Shown: in pieces, positions 18,373 to 28,965 of the stretch
How positions within the stretch are numbered: the stretch's first letter is position 1
How the letters are laid out: every line of letters starts with the position of its first letter
From: Rhizobium sp. Root708
Lineage (GTDB): Bacteria > Pseudomonadota > Alphaproteobacteria > Rhizobiales > Rhizobiaceae
DNA: 64,000 nucleotides
Reading direction: 5' to 3'
Assembly (NCBI RefSeq): GCF_001429725.1
Contig: NZ_LMHV01000009.1
Location: 7,001 to 71,000, forward strand
Program-made: the position numbers and the translations under genes
The notes under the pieces: generated by a model
What the model was told of the DNA's origin: nothing
Seen by the model: the letters and a program-made list of their open reading frames with translations, nothing else
The model's database searches: none

Positions 18373-18957
18373 TCAGGCGGCGTCTATGGAGATGAGGTAA
18401 GAGAGTGCCTGGCCCGTGAGCGACAAGACGGTATCGGCAGCACCTTCGGCGAGAAACGTGTCGCCGGCATCGAGAACCATTGGCTCGCCAGCCAATCCTA
18501 GCGACAACGTGCCGTGCTGACACAAAACAAGCCAAGTCCCGGTGGCAACATGAACGCTGCACCGACCATCGACTTCGATGCGTTCGACTCGATGGCGCAA
18601 ACGCGCACGACGCGTCATGACGTTCAGGTCCGTGATCGGGCCGCCGGGAAGGGTGGCTGACACGGCAACGTCAGCGGGGAAGGAGAGGGGCTCGCTCGTA
18701 GTCGTCAATACCCGCGGCTCCGCGCCATCGATCGCGAGCGCCATGCCGGCTCCCTCAAGGATCGACAGCGTCCGATCGATCCCAACGAAGATCGAAAACG
18801 GCCCATCGGTCGCAACCGTCGCCATGCTGACGCGCCAGTCGAAATCCGAAAGCGCAGCATCGGGAGGCGACACGGCAATCTCGACGGTCTCGCCACCGCC
18901 ATTCTTCCACGGCATCCGGCGATAGGAACTGGCTTTGAGGACGCGGGCGTGAGGCAT
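18373..18957 (-). CDS. hutD: HutD-family protein
   Basis: 194 residues of the HutD family: SYRRMPWKNGGGETVEIAVSP (given here in part, residues about 11-31) with WKNGGG is the family hallmark, followed by FDWRVSMATVATDGPFSIFVGIDRTL and a second cupin-like half. HutD binds formylglutamate-like ligands in pseudomonads and tunes histidine catabolism, possibly by limiting hut activity, but its biochemical role is not settled. It faces the same way as hutU-hutG-hutH-hutI but is separated from them by the VapBC-type pair. Confidence 0.88.
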   Translation of the reverse strand: MPHARVLKASSYRRMPWKNGGGETVEIAVSPPDAALSDFDWRVSMATVATDGPFSIFVGIDRTLSILEGAGMALAIDGAEPRVLTTTSEPLSFPADVAVSATLPGGPITDLNVMTRRARLRHRVERIEVDGRCSVHVATGTWLVLCQHGTLSLGLAGEPMVLDAGDTFLAEGAADTVLSLTGQALSYLISIDAA

Positions 18958-18986
18958 GGTGTCTCCAACATTGTAAAAGAAGGCCG

Positions 18987-19012
18987 AGTGAACTAAGTTC
19001 AGTGAACTAAGT
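18987..19012. promoter_or_regulatory. tandem and nested inverted repeats before vapB (probable operator)
   Basis: AGTGAACTAAGT occurs twice, at 18987-18998 and 19001-19012, a 12-bp direct repeat with period 14. Within it GAACTAAGTTC (18990-19000) and AGTTC-AGT-GAACT (18996-19008) are inverted repeats. It lies 16 bp before the antitoxin ATG, where the toxin-antitoxin complex of such modules usually binds to repress its own promoter. It also lies upstream of divergent hutD. Confidence 0.55.
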
Positions 19013-19028
19013 CTAGACCGAGGCCGTC

Positions 19029-19286
19029 ATGCAGACCGTAAACATACACGAAGCGAAAACGCATTTGTCGCGGCTGATCGATAAGGCCGCAAAAGGGGAG
19101 GCGTTTATCATCGCCAAAGCCGGCAAGCCGATGGTCAAAGTCGTGCCGATCGACGAGGCCGATATGCCGAAGAAGCGTCGGATCGGTTTCATGAAGGGCG
19201 AAATCTCCGTTCCGGATGATTTCGACACCATGATGGCCGACGAGATCGAAGAGATGTTCTATGGTGGCGAACTGCTTCCGGAATGA
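19029..19286 (+). CDS. vapB: type II antitoxin, Phd/YefM fold
   Basis: 85 residues. The N-terminus VNIHEAKTHLSRLIDKAAKGEAFIIAKAGKPMVKVVPI (described in part; residues 4-41) is the DNA-binding dimer domain of the Phd/YefM/VapB class. The acidic, flexible C-terminus (DFDTMMADEIEEMF) should wrap round the toxin. The gene overlaps the toxin gene by 4 bp, the usual coupling. Repeats just upstream are likely the autoregulatory operator. The symbol is used in the broad sense, since the toxin is a PIN protein. Confidence 0.88.
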   Translation: MQTVNIHEAKTHLSRLIDKAAKGEAFIIAKAGKPMVKVVPIDEADMPKKRRIGFMKGEISVPDDFDTMMADEIEEMFYGGELLPE

Positions 19287-19666
19287 GGTTTCTCCTCGAT
19301 ACTCACATCCTGATCTGGGCCGCCGGCGATATCTCTAGGCTCACCACTCCCATCAGAAACCTGATTGAAGACGAACAGAACGAGCTCCTCTTCAGTCCTG
19401 CCAGCATATGGGAGACGGCGATCAAGCACGCGCAGGCACGATCGGACTTTCGCGCCGATCCCTATGTTCTCAGATATCGCCTGCTCTCGAACGGCTATAC
19501 CGAGCTGCCGATCAACAGTGAGCATGCCATTGCGATCGCGGGCCTTCCGCAGATCCACAAGGATCCTTTCGACAGGATTCTCATTGCGCAGGCTATCATC
19601 GAAGGCGTGCCTCTGGTGACCGTCGATCAGGCTGTCCTGCAGTATCCGGGCCTCATGACGTTCTGA
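19283..19666 (+). CDS. vapC: type II toxin, PIN-domain ribonuclease (VapC type)
   Basis: 127 residues, the usual PIN-toxin size. The acidic active-site residues are all visible: Asp6 in LLDTHILIW, Glu44 in SIWETAIKHA, Asp94 and Asp97 in KDPFDRILIAQA, and Asp115 in VTVDQAV. So the nuclease should be active. PIN toxins cleave RNA (often initiator tRNA or rRNA), holding growth unless neutralised by the antitoxin encoded just before. It runs convergently into hutU with 16 bp between stops. The module sits inside the hut cluster, with no insertion-element ends seen around it. Confidence 0.9.
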   Translation: MRFLLDTHILIWAAGDISRLTTPIRNLIEDEQNELLFSPASIWETAIKHAQARSDFRADPYVLRYRLLSNGYTELPINSEHAIAIAGLPQIHKDPFDRILIAQAIIEGVPLVTVDQAVLQYPGLMTF

Positions 19667-19682
19667 AGCCCGGTACAACGCC

Positions 19683-21371
<1,689 letters not shown>

Positions 21372-21395
21372 GCGGGTTCCCCTGTCGAGTGATCG

Positions 21396-22196
21396 TTATC
21401 GTTTCAGGCCCAGCGCGATCTGTTCGATACGCACCAGAATGTCTTTGAGATGGACGCGTAGGCGCTCGGCCTTCGCGGTGTCGTATGCAAATGGCGGCAC
21501 CTCGGTCTCGAGGTGCGTCGACTGCGCGAGCTCCATCTGGATGGCATGGACGCCGGCGTCCGGCTGCCCATAGTGTCGCGTGGTCCATCCGCCCTTGAAG
21601 CGGCCATTGAGGACGCTGTCGTAACCTTCGGCAGCTCTGACGGCCGTCAGCGTCGCCTGTTCGATGGCGCTGTCGCAGGTCTTGCCGATATCCGTGCCGA
21701 TGTTGAAATCCGGCAGCTTTCCTTCGAAGAGGAACGGGATGTGAGAGCGGATCGAATGGCAGTCATAAAGGATCGCCACGCCGTGGATTGCACGGACGCG
21801 TTCGATCTCGGCTGCGAGAGCCGCATGATAGGGAGCATGGAAGTCCCGCAATCGCGAGGCGATGTCGGCCTCGGTCGGCGCCTGTCCATCCTTCCAGATG
21901 GCCTTGCCGTCGAAATCCGTCTCGGGAACGAGGCCCGTCGTGTTCTGGCCCGGATAGAGGCTCACGCCAGCCGGATCGCGGTTAGCATCGATCACGTAGC
22001 GATGGAATGTCGCCCTGACCGTGGTCACGTCGGACAACAGGCCGTCGTAGAGATGGTGAATGTGCCAGTCGGTGTCGGCAAGAATCCTGCCGTTATCGTT
22101 CAGGCGCTCCCAGATGCCAGCCGGTACCTCGGTGCCGGTATGGGGAAATCCGAGGATAACGGGCGATGAGCCCTGTTTGACTTCGAATACAGCCAT
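21396..22196 (-). CDS. hutG: N-formylglutamate deformylase
   Basis: 266 residues of the N-formylglutamate amidohydrolase family. Motifs GFPHTGTEVP near residue 16, DTDWHIHHLYDGLL near 38 and LYDCHSIRSHIP near 138 contain the histidine, aspartate and glutamate/histidine ligands of a metal centre. It releases formate and glutamate, the last step of the five-step hut route that needs HutF. Its start lies 1 bp after the hutH stop, so the two are translationally coupled. Confidence 0.95.
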   Translation of the reverse strand: MAVFEVKQGSSPVILGFPHTGTEVPAGIWERLNDNGRILADTDWHIHHLYDGLLSDVTTVRATFHRYVIDANRDPAGVSLYPGQNTTGLVPETDFDGKAIWKDGQAPTEADIASRLRDFHAPYHAALAAEIERVRAIHGVAILYDCHSIRSHIPFLFEGKLPDFNIGTDIGKTCDSAIEQATLTAVRAAEGYDSVLNGRFKGGWTTRHYGQPDAGVHAIQMELAQSTHLETEVPPFAYDTAKAERLRVHLKDILVRIEQIALGLKR

Positions 22197-22197
22197 C

Positions 22198-23733
22198 TCA
22201 GCTCTCCAGGACCGGCAGGATGCCGGACGAGACGGAGGCGTTGAGCGCGCCGGTCGCGATCAGATCGCCAGCCGCCTGCAGATCGTTTGCCATGTAGCGG
22301 TCGAGTTCCAGCGTCGGCACAACGCTGCGGATGGTCAAAATCGCCTTCTGCAGCTCGGGGCTCGTCGTCAAGGGAGCGCGAAACTCGACGCCCTGGGCTG
22401 CCGTCAGCGCTTCGATGCCGATAATATTGAAGAGGTTTTCGGTCATTGGCAGCAAGCGGCGAGCGCCGTGGCAGGCCATAGATACGTGGTCTTCCTGGTT
22501 GGCGGAGGTCGGCGTGGAGTCGACCGAGGCCGGATGCGACATCTGCTTATTTTCAGACATCAGGGCGGCCGACGTCACTTCCGCGATCATCAGGCCAGAG
22601 TTTAGGCCCGGCTTCTTCGCGAGGAAGGCCGGCAGTCCGTAGGAGAGGGCAGGATCGACCAGCAACGCGATGCGTCGCTGCGCGATTGCACCGATCTCGC
22701 AGACGGCAAGCGCGATCTGGTCGGCGGCAAAGGCCACCGGCTCGGCATGGAAGTTGCCGCCTGAAACTACGGAGTTATCCGAGAGCACCAGCGGGTTGTC
22801 GGTGACGGCGTTTGCTTCGATCTCAAGTGTTTGCGCCACGGACCGCAGCAGATCCAGGCAGGCGCCGTCGACCTGCGGCTGGCAGCGGATGCAATAGGGA
22901 TCCTGTACCCGCTCGTCGCCTTCGATGTGGCTTTCACGGATAACCGAATTCGCAAGGAGTGCCCGAAGCGCCGAGGCTGTGTCGATCTGGCCTCGGTGGC
23001 CGCGCAGCGTGTGGATATCCGGGTGGAACGGAGCCGAGGAGCCCATGGCTGCGTCGGTGGACATGGCGCCGGTGATGAGCGCCGCCTGTGCTGCCCGGTG
23101 CGCCCGGAAAAGACCGGCAAGTGCCAGTGCGGTCGAGGTCTGGGTTCCGTTGATCAGCGCGAGGCCTTCCTTGGCGGCAAGCACGACGGGCTTCAGGCCA
23201 GCCTTTTCGAGCGCGGCGCTGCCGGAAAGACGTTCACCGGCATAGAAGGCTTCGGCTTCACCCATCATGACCGCCGCCATGTGCGCGAGCGGTGCAAGAT
23301 CGCCTGAGGCGCCAACGGAGCCCTTTTCCGGAATGAGGGGTATGACGCCCTTTTCCAGCATATTCTCGATCAGCCGCACCAGCTCAAGCCGCACGCCGGA
23401 CGCGCCGCGACCAAGCGAAACAAGCTTCAGGGCCATGATCAGACGAATGACATTCTCAGGAAGCGGTGCCCCGACGCCACAGCAATGGGAGAGGATGAGG
23501 TTGCGCTGGAGCGTCGCCACATCGGCGCTGTCGATCTTGATCGAGGCGAGCTTACCGAAACCGGTGTTGATGCCATAGACGGGCGCATTGCCGGCGGCGA
23601 TCTCGGCGATCCGTGCGGCCGCCTTTGCGATGCCGGCATCGAAGGATGCATCGAGCTTTGCCGGCTCGCCGGTCCAGTAGATCGTTTCCAGATCCTTGAG
23701 CGAAACGGAGCCTGGATGAAGGGTAATGGTCAA
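22198..23733 (-). CDS. hutH: histidine ammonia-lyase
   Basis: 511 residues. Deaminates L-histidine to urocanate, first step of the pathway. The Ala142-Ser143-Gly144 triad in [14 protein letters not shown] cyclises to the MIO electrophile; VYGINTGFG (52-60) holds the catalytic tyrosine and NGTQ lies downstream. The reading frame begins at a TTG (23733-23731) that overlaps the TGA of hutI by 2 bases, so translation is probably coupled and may be tuned down relative to hutI. HPG at residues 6-8 and the family length both agree with this start. Confidence 0.97.
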   Translation of the reverse strand: MTITLHPGSVSLKDLETIYWTGEPAKLDASFDAGIAKAAARIAEIAAGNAPVYGINTGFGKLASIKIDSADVATLQRNLILSHCCGVGAPLPENVIRLIMALKLVSLGRGASGVRLELVRLIENMLEKGVIPLIPEKGSVGASGDLAPLAHMAAVMMGEAEAFYAGERLSGSAALEKAGLKPVVLAAKEGLALINGTQTSTALALAGLFRAHRAAQAALITGAMSTDAAMGSSAPFHPDIHTLRGHRGQIDTASALRALLANSVIRESHIEGDERVQDPYCIRCQPQVDGACLDLLRSVAQTLEIEANAVTDNPLVLSDNSVVSGGNFHAEPVAFAADQIALAVCEIGAIAQRRIALLVDPALSYGLPAFLAKKPGLNSGLMIAEVTSAALMSENKQMSHPASVDSTPTSANQEDHVSMACHGARRLLPMTENLFNIIGIEALTAAQGVEFRAPLTTSPELQKAILTIRSVVPTLELDRYMANDLQAAGDLIATGALNASVSSGILPVLES

Positions 23734-24992
23734 CGGTCGATCCTTTCGCCCTTGAAGACATGTGCATGAAGCGGGTTGAAGCCGATGCGGTAAACGAGCT
23801 CGGCGAGGCTCTCGACGTCCCAGATGGCGAAGTCGGCCGATTTGCCGGTCTCAAGCGTTCCGGTCTCGTCCAGGAGGCCGAGGGCGCGTGCGCCTTCGCG
23901 GGTCGCACCGGCGATGCATTCCTCGACCGTGAGCTTGAAGAGCGTCGCGGACATGTTCATCGTCAGCAGCAGCGACGTCAGCGGCGAGGTGCCGGGATTG
24001 CAATCGGTCGCGATGGCAATATGAGTGCCGGCATCGCGCAACGCCTGGACAGGCGGGAGTTGCTTTTCGTTGATCGCATAAAAGGCGCCCGGCAGCAGGA
24101 CGGCAACGGTGCCGGCCGCAGCCATCGCGGCAGATCCCTCTGCGTCGAGATATTCGAGATGGTCGGCGGAGAGGGCGCCGTAGGATGCCGCGAGTTTCGC
24201 GCCGCCGAGGTTCGACAATTGCTCCGCATGCAGCTTGACCGGCACGCCGAGCGCCTTGGCCGTGTCGAAGACCCGCGCGATCTCGGCAGTCGAGAACGCG
24301 ATCCCCTCGCAAAAGCCATCGACAGCATCGACCAAACCTTCGGCGCGAGCGCGCTCGAGGGCTGGAATGACGACATCCGTGATGTAGTCGCCGTTGCGAC
24401 CCTTGTATTCGACCGGTGTGGCATGTGCGCCGAGATAGGAAGTGAAGACGCGAACCGGGCGGATACGCTCCAGCTGCCGGGCGGCCCGCAGCATCTTCAG
24501 TTCGCCGTCGATGTTCAGGCCGTAGCCCGACTTGACTTCGATCGTCGTCAGACCTTCGGAGATCAGCGTATCCAGGCGCGGCAGCGCAGCTTCGATGAGC
24601 CCGTCCACGCTGAGCGCGTTCGTGGCCTTGACGGAAGAGACGATACCGCCGCCGGCACGGGCAACCTCCTCATAGGTCGCGCCTTCCAGTCGCATTTCGA
24701 ATTCTCGGGCGCGATTGCCGCCATAGACAATATGGGTGTGGCAGTCGACGAGGCCGGGGGTGACCCAGCGGCCTTCGAGGTCGGTGATCTCGGCGCGCTC
24801 GATCGCCGACACTGGCAATTCCGCTTCCGGACCGACGAAACTTATGCGGCCGCCCTGTGTAACGATCGCGCCCTTCTCGATGACGCCGAGGCCCTGTTTT
24901 TGCGGGTCGAGTGTTGCCAGTCGCGCGTTCCGCCACAGATGCTGACGGCGGTCTCCGGACGCCTTATCGCTTGAAAATTTGTTCCCATTCAT
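23730..24992 (-). CDS. hutI: imidazolonepropionase
   Basis: 420 residues of the amidohydrolase superfamily. [21 protein letters not shown] (in part; near residue 72) gives the metal-binding HxH, and [18 protein letters not shown] and [14 protein letters not shown] supply the further ligands. Opens the imidazolone ring to give N-formimino-L-glutamate in the cytoplasm. The ATG at 24992 is preferred to one further upstream (25049) because AAGGAAGG precedes it and the upstream codons cover the palindromic operator. First gene of the hutIHGU operon, divergent from hutF. Confidence 0.96.
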   Translation of the reverse strand: MNGNKFSSDKASGDRRQHLWRNARLATLDPQKQGLGVIEKGAIVTQGGRISFVGPEAELPVSAIERAEITDLEGRWVTPGLVDCHTHIVYGGNRAREFEMRLEGATYEEVARAGGGIVSSVKATNALSVDGLIEAALPRLDTLISEGLTTIEVKSGYGLNIDGELKMLRAARQLERIRPVRVFTSYLGAHATPVEYKGRNGDYITDVVIPALERARAEGLVDAVDGFCEGIAFSTAEIARVFDTAKALGVPVKLHAEQLSNLGGAKLAASYGALSADHLEYLDAEGSAAMAAAGTVAVLLPGAFYAINEKQLPPVQALRDAGTHIAIATDCNPGTSPLTSLLLTMNMSATLFKLTVEECIAGATREGARALGLLDETGTLETGKSADFAIWDVESLAELVYRIGFNPLHAHVFKGERIDR

Positions 24993-25021
24993 CAGCTTTG
25001 CGCCTTCCTTTATGTGGAAAC

Positions 25022-25033
25022 ATGTATATACAT
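25022..25033. promoter_or_regulatory. 12-bp palindrome in the hutI-hutF promoter region, probable HutC operator
   Basis: ATGTATATACAT is a perfect palindrome of the GTnTAnAC type bound by HutC-subfamily GntR regulators. It lies 30 bp from the hutI start and 81 bp from the hutF start, so one bound repressor could control both directions. hutC itself is encoded downstream of hutF. Confidence 0.7.
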
Positions 25034-25113
25034 AATAATCGGGTGACAAGTGAAATTTTGTGCGGCTCCATCGAAAAGAAAGATGCGCGGCGCTAAAGAG
25101 GAGAAAAAGCGTT

Positions 25114-26475
25114 ATGGCTCAGACGGTAACGACCAGACTTCATTCGAGCGCAGCACTTCTTCCGTCGGGATGGGAAACGGACGTGCGTCTGACGATCGCG
25201 GACGGCCGTGTCGCCAGCATTGAAACGGGCGTTGCGGCTGAGCCCGGCGACGAGCATTACGACACCCTCGTCCCCGCAATGAGCAATCTCCATAGCCATG
25301 CCTTCCAGCGCGCGATGGCCGGGTTTGCGGAAGTGAGGGGACCGGCGAACGACAGCTTCTGGAGCTGGCGCACAGTGATGTACAAGTTCGCGCTTTCGAT
25401 GGCGCCCGAGCATGTCGAGGCCGTGGCTAGCCAGCTCTACATGGAGATGCTGGAGGCCGGCTTCTCTCGCGTCGGCGAGTTTCACTACCTGCATCACGAC
25501 AAGGACGGCACGCCCTACGCGAACATTGCCGAGCTCGCCGAACGGATCGGGGCGGCCGCAAATATGAGCGGAATCGGCCTGACGCTGCTTCCGGTGTTTT
25601 ATGCCCATTCCGGCTTTGGCGGCGCGGCGCCGATCGACGGTCAGCGGCGCTTCATCAACTCGCTCGACAGCTTTGCCGCATTGATGGATGGCTGCCGCAA
25701 GATGACATCAGCGCTTCCCGGCGCGGAACTGGGCCTGGCGCCCCACAGTCTCCGGGCTGCAACGCCGGAGGAGCTCACCAAGGTCGTGCCGCTGGCGGGC
25801 GAAGGACCGGTCCATATCCACATCGCCGAACAGATGAAGGAAGTCGAAGATTGCATCGCCTGGTCGGGGGCGCGGCCGGTTGAATGGCTTCTGGCAAATG
25901 CGCCGGTCGATGGCCGCTGGTGCCTGATCCATGCGACACATATGACCGACGAGGAAACCCGCGGCATGGCGCGAAGCGGGGCGATCGCCGGCCTTTGCCC
26001 GATCACCGAAGCCAACCTCGGTGATGGCACCTTCCAGGCGCCGCTTTTCATCGAAGAAGGTGGTCGTCTCGGCATCGGTTCGGATTCCAACGTGCTGATC
26101 TCGCTTTCGGGTGAACTGCGGCAGCTCGAATACTCCGAGCGTCTGGCGCTGAGGGCCCGCAATGTGGTCGCGGTGCCGGGTGGCTCGACGGCTCGCAGCC
26201 TCTTCGATCACGCCATCATCGGCGGGGGGGCAGCACTGAAGGCGCCGGGCGGAATCGCGGTCGGTAATCATGCCGATTTCATTTCGCTGGACAAGTCAGC
26301 GGTGCCCTATCTATCCGAGGATCAGTTGCTCGATCACTGGGTTTTCGCCGGAGGCGTGGCAGTCGACAGCGTTTGGACGCTCGGTCGCAAGCAGGTCGCC
26401 GGTGGGCGCCATGTGCAGCGCGAGGCAATCAACCGACGTTTCCTGCAGGCGATGGGTGAGCTTCTCGCAGCGTAG
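25114..26475 (+). CDS. hutF: formimidoylglutamate deiminase
   Basis: 453 residues of the amidohydrolase superfamily. [18 protein letters not shown] (near residue 50) carries the HxH metal ligands; [25 protein letters not shown], and [11 protein letters not shown] near 330 give the other histidines and the catalytic aspartate. Hydrolyses N-formimino-L-glutamate to N-formylglutamate plus ammonia, which defines the five-step route together with HutG. The ATG at 25114 follows AAAGAGGAG; the longer frame from 25060 has no ribosome-binding sequence. Followed after 57 bp by hutC in the same direction. Confidence 0.96.
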   Translation: MAQTVTTRLHSSAALLPSGWETDVRLTIADGRVASIETGVAAEPGDEHYDTLVPAMSNLHSHAFQRAMAGFAEVRGPANDSFWSWRTVMYKFALSMAPEHVEAVASQLYMEMLEAGFSRVGEFHYLHHDKDGTPYANIAELAERIGAAANMSGIGLTLLPVFYAHSGFGGAAPIDGQRRFINSLDSFAALMDGCRKMTSALPGAELGLAPHSLRAATPEELTKVVPLAGEGPVHIHIAEQMKEVEDCIAWSGARPVEWLLANAPVDGRWCLIHATHMTDEETRGMARSGAIAGLCPITEANLGDGTFQAPLFIEEGGRLGIGSDSNVLISLSGELRQLEYSERLALRARNVVAVPGGSTARSLFDHAIIGGGAALKAPGGIAVGNHADFISLDKSAVPYLSEDQLLDHWVFAGGVAVDSVWTLGRKQVAGGRHVQREAINRRFLQAMGELLAA

Positions 26476-26532
26476 GGCTTTCCAGGCAGCAATATACGCA
26501 TTAGAGCGGGAGGCATTAAACGGAGCGTGACG

Positions 26533-27255
26533 ATGAACCATAGCAAGGACACAACCTTGCACCAGCGGATCGTGAGCGATATCGAAGGCCGCATCGTTTC
26601 GGGCGAGTGGCCGCCGGGCCACCGCATTCCGTTTGAGATCGATCTTACCAAGGAATACGACTGTTCGCGCATGACCGTGAACAAGGCGCTGACCCAGCTT
26701 GCCAAGGCTGGGCTGATCGAGCGCCGGAAGAAATCGGGCAGTTTCGTCACGCAGCCGCAGGCGCAATCGGCGGTGCTCGAGATTCACGACATCCGGGCTG
26801 AAGTTCAGTCCCTGAATCTTTCCTATGCCTTTACGGTGACCAAGCGTGAGCAACGCAAGGCGAAGGCCGACGATATCAGGCGCCTCGATGTTGCGCCGGG
26901 ATCGTCCGTCGTTGATGTCGTCTGCGTTCACTTCGCGGGTGGACGGCCGTTCTGCCTGGAGCAGAGGCTGATCAGCCTCGCAACTGTACCGGAAGCGGCG
27001 AGCGCCGATTTTTTGGAAACCGCGCCCGGCGCATGGCTCATCAATCAGATCCCGTGGAGTAGCGCTGAACATCGCATTCATGCAGTCTCGGCCGGACCCG
27101 ATGAGGCGGCGGCTCTCGATATCGCGCGGCACACCGCATGTCTGGTCGTTGAACGACGGACCTGGAGCAATGTCGGACCGGTCACGCATGTTCGTTTCAC
27201 CTATCCCGGCGACCGGCATGCTCTGGTTGCGCGGTTCGCGCCCGCCTCGCAGTGA
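26533..27255 (+). CDS. hutC: histidine-utilisation repressor, GntR family (HutC)
   Basis: 240 residues. Residues 5-70 form the GntR winged helix (LHQRIVSDIEGRIVSGEWPPG, then SRMTVNKALTQLAKAGLIERR with the recognition helix), and residues 85-235 the UTRA effector domain. HutC proteins repress hut genes and are released by urocanate. CGGAGC lies before the ATG at 26533; a GTG 6 bp upstream is the alternative. It shares the hutF transcript and so is autoregulated through the palindrome at 25022. Confidence 0.94.
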   Translation: MNHSKDTTLHQRIVSDIEGRIVSGEWPPGHRIPFEIDLTKEYDCSRMTVNKALTQLAKAGLIERRKKSGSFVTQPQAQSAVLEIHDIRAEVQSLNLSYAFTVTKREQRKAKADDIRRLDVAPGSSVVDVVCVHFAGGRPFCLEQRLISLATVPEAASADFLETAPGAWLINQIPWSSAEHRIHAVSAGPDEAAALDIARHTACLVVERRTWSNVGPVTHVRFTYPGDRHALVARFAPASQ

Positions 27256-27352
27256 ACGCGAAACTGGCACGACACGCGAAGTCCCTGCGTTGCAGTCGGA
27301 GCCGTCACGCTCCATGATGTCACTATTCGACAGCGGGAAATGCGGATAGCTG

Positions 27353-28096
27353 ATGCGGTTTATTCTTCTTCGACATGGTGAGTCGCTTGGCAATCTGGAC
27401 GAACGAGCCTACCGGCAGTTCGGGGATCACGCGGTTCCGCTGTCTCAATGGGGTTATCGTCAGGCTCTGACCGCCGGGCAAGCGATCGCGGCCTACCTCC
27501 GCGACCACCCGCCTGGTGAAGCGCACAAGCTTGACATCTGGTACTCGCCGTATCTCAGGACGCGGCAGAGCAAGGACGCCGTTCTGGAAACGCTGCCGTC
27601 CGATGTCGTCGGTGACGTCCGTGAAGACTATTTGCTGCGCGAGCAGGATTTTGGACTGTTTACCGAGATCTACGATCACGCCGAGCGCAAACAGAAGTTT
27701 CCAGACGAATTCGAGAAGTGGGCGCGCCTGCGCAACAACAGCGGAAAATTCTACGCGCGTCCGCCAGATGGGGAGAGCCGCGCGGACGTCGCTCAGCGCG
27801 TACGGCTATTCCTGCAGAACATCGCGCACGAGGGAGATGATGGTGTCGACGTGATCGTCGTTGGCCACGGCGTCACCAACAGGGCGATAGAGATGACCCT
27901 CCTCCGCCATCCGGTCGATTGGTTCGAGCGCTCGGACAATCCCGGAAATTCCGACGTGACTTTGGTGGACGGCTCTTACAAGGCGGGCTTCACCTCGACG
28001 CTATTGCACAAGGCCACAGACCGCAGCGCTGGGGACACCGAGCTGCGGGACGCGTACGGAACCAGGCTGACCGTGACGGCGAAGGCCACCGAGTAA
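27353..28096 (+). CDS. histidine phosphatase family protein
   Basis: 247 residues. ILLRHGESLGNLD at the N-terminus carries the catalytic RHG histidine; SPYLRTRQSKDAV has the second arginine, and VIVVGHGVTNRAI near residue 170 the second histidine. This is the complete active site of the phosphoglycerate-mutase-like superfamily, so the protein should be an active phosphatase in the cytoplasm. The substrate cannot be told. The tail after residue 215 is polar and not conserved in the superfamily core. It follows hutC by 97 bp and may be transcribed separately. Confidence 0.85.
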   Translation: MRFILLRHGESLGNLDERAYRQFGDHAVPLSQWGYRQALTAGQAIAAYLRDHPPGEAHKLDIWYSPYLRTRQSKDAVLETLPSDVVGDVREDYLLREQDFGLFTEIYDHAERKQKFPDEFEKWARLRNNSGKFYARPPDGESRADVAQRVRLFLQNIAHEGDDGVDVIVVGHGVTNRAIEMTLLRHPVDWFERSDNPGNSDVTLVDGSYKAGFTSTLLHKATDRSAGDTELRDAYGTRLTVTAKATE

Positions 28097-28228
28097 ATCC
28101 AGATATCTCCGCGCGTCACCTGCGGTTTCACGAATTTCTTTTCGAACTGATGTCGAATTTCCCACTCGCCAAACGTTTCTTGTCTTGAGGTGGAAAGATC
28201 CGCCCGTCAAGAACCGGAGGAGGTTGAC

Positions 28229-28945
28229 ATGATGGATGCGAATAATCTTGTTTCCGCAAGAGAGCTGGCCAGACGGAACGGCCTCAGTTTTCCGAATGAA
28301 AGCCCGGAGTATCGGCGCGCTCGTGACGAATTGCTCGCCGAAGAAATCGAACTACGCCGGCATATCGAACGCGTCGCGGAGCAGCGCCGTGCCTTGCCGC
28401 CCGGCGGGAAAGTGACCAAGGATTACCGCTTTCAGGGTCCGGACGGTGAGGTTAGCCTGAAAGCCCTCTTCGCGGACAAGCCAACGCTCGTGATCTACAG
28501 CTATATGTACGGCCCGCAGAGTGAGCGGCCATGCCCGATGTGCACCTCCATGCTATCGGCGCTCGATGGCGAAGTGCCCGATATTTCTCAACAGGCTGCC
28601 TTTGCGGTTGTCGCGCGCTCGCCGATCGAGCGATTGCTGGCATTCAAGAAGGAGCGAGGCTGGCACCATCTGCCGCTCTACTCGGACACGACAGAAGAGT
28701 TCAGTCGCGACTACCACGCCATTGGCCCGGAAGGCGGTGATGATCCTGCCTACAACGTCTTCACGATCAAGGACGGTGCGATCCGTCACTTCTGGAACCC
28801 GGAAATGGGGCCGGTAACGGCTGATCCCGGCCAGGACCCGCGGGGTGCACCGGACTTCATGCCGCTCTGGAACGTGCTTGACACAACCCCTGAAGGCCGA
28901 CCGCCAAGCTGGTATCCAAAGCTCAGCTACGATAGCGCGGGCTAG
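28229..28945 (+). CDS. DUF899 thioredoxin-like protein
   Basis: 238 residues. The N-terminal third is helical and charged (YRRARDELLAEEIELRRHIERVAEQRRALP), typical of DUF899, followed by a thioredoxin-like fold with ERPCPMCTSM near residue 105; the CPMC pair resembles a redox centre. The C-terminal half holds the family segment WHHLPLYSDTTEEFSRDY and the FMPLWNVLDTTPEGR end. Biological role is not known. ACCGGAGGAGG is an unusually strong ribosome-binding site before the ATG at 28229. Confidence 0.87.
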   Translation: MMDANNLVSARELARRNGLSFPNESPEYRRARDELLAEEIELRRHIERVAEQRRALPPGGKVTKDYRFQGPDGEVSLKALFADKPTLVIYSYMYGPQSERPCPMCTSMLSALDGEVPDISQQAAFAVVARSPIERLLAFKKERGWHHLPLYSDTTEEFSRDYHAIGPEGGDDPAYNVFTIKDGAIRHFWNPEMGPVTADPGQDPRGAPDFMPLWNVLDTTPEGRPPSWYPKLSYDSAG

Positions 28946-28965
28946 TTCCGCGCTCGCCGCGAGCG

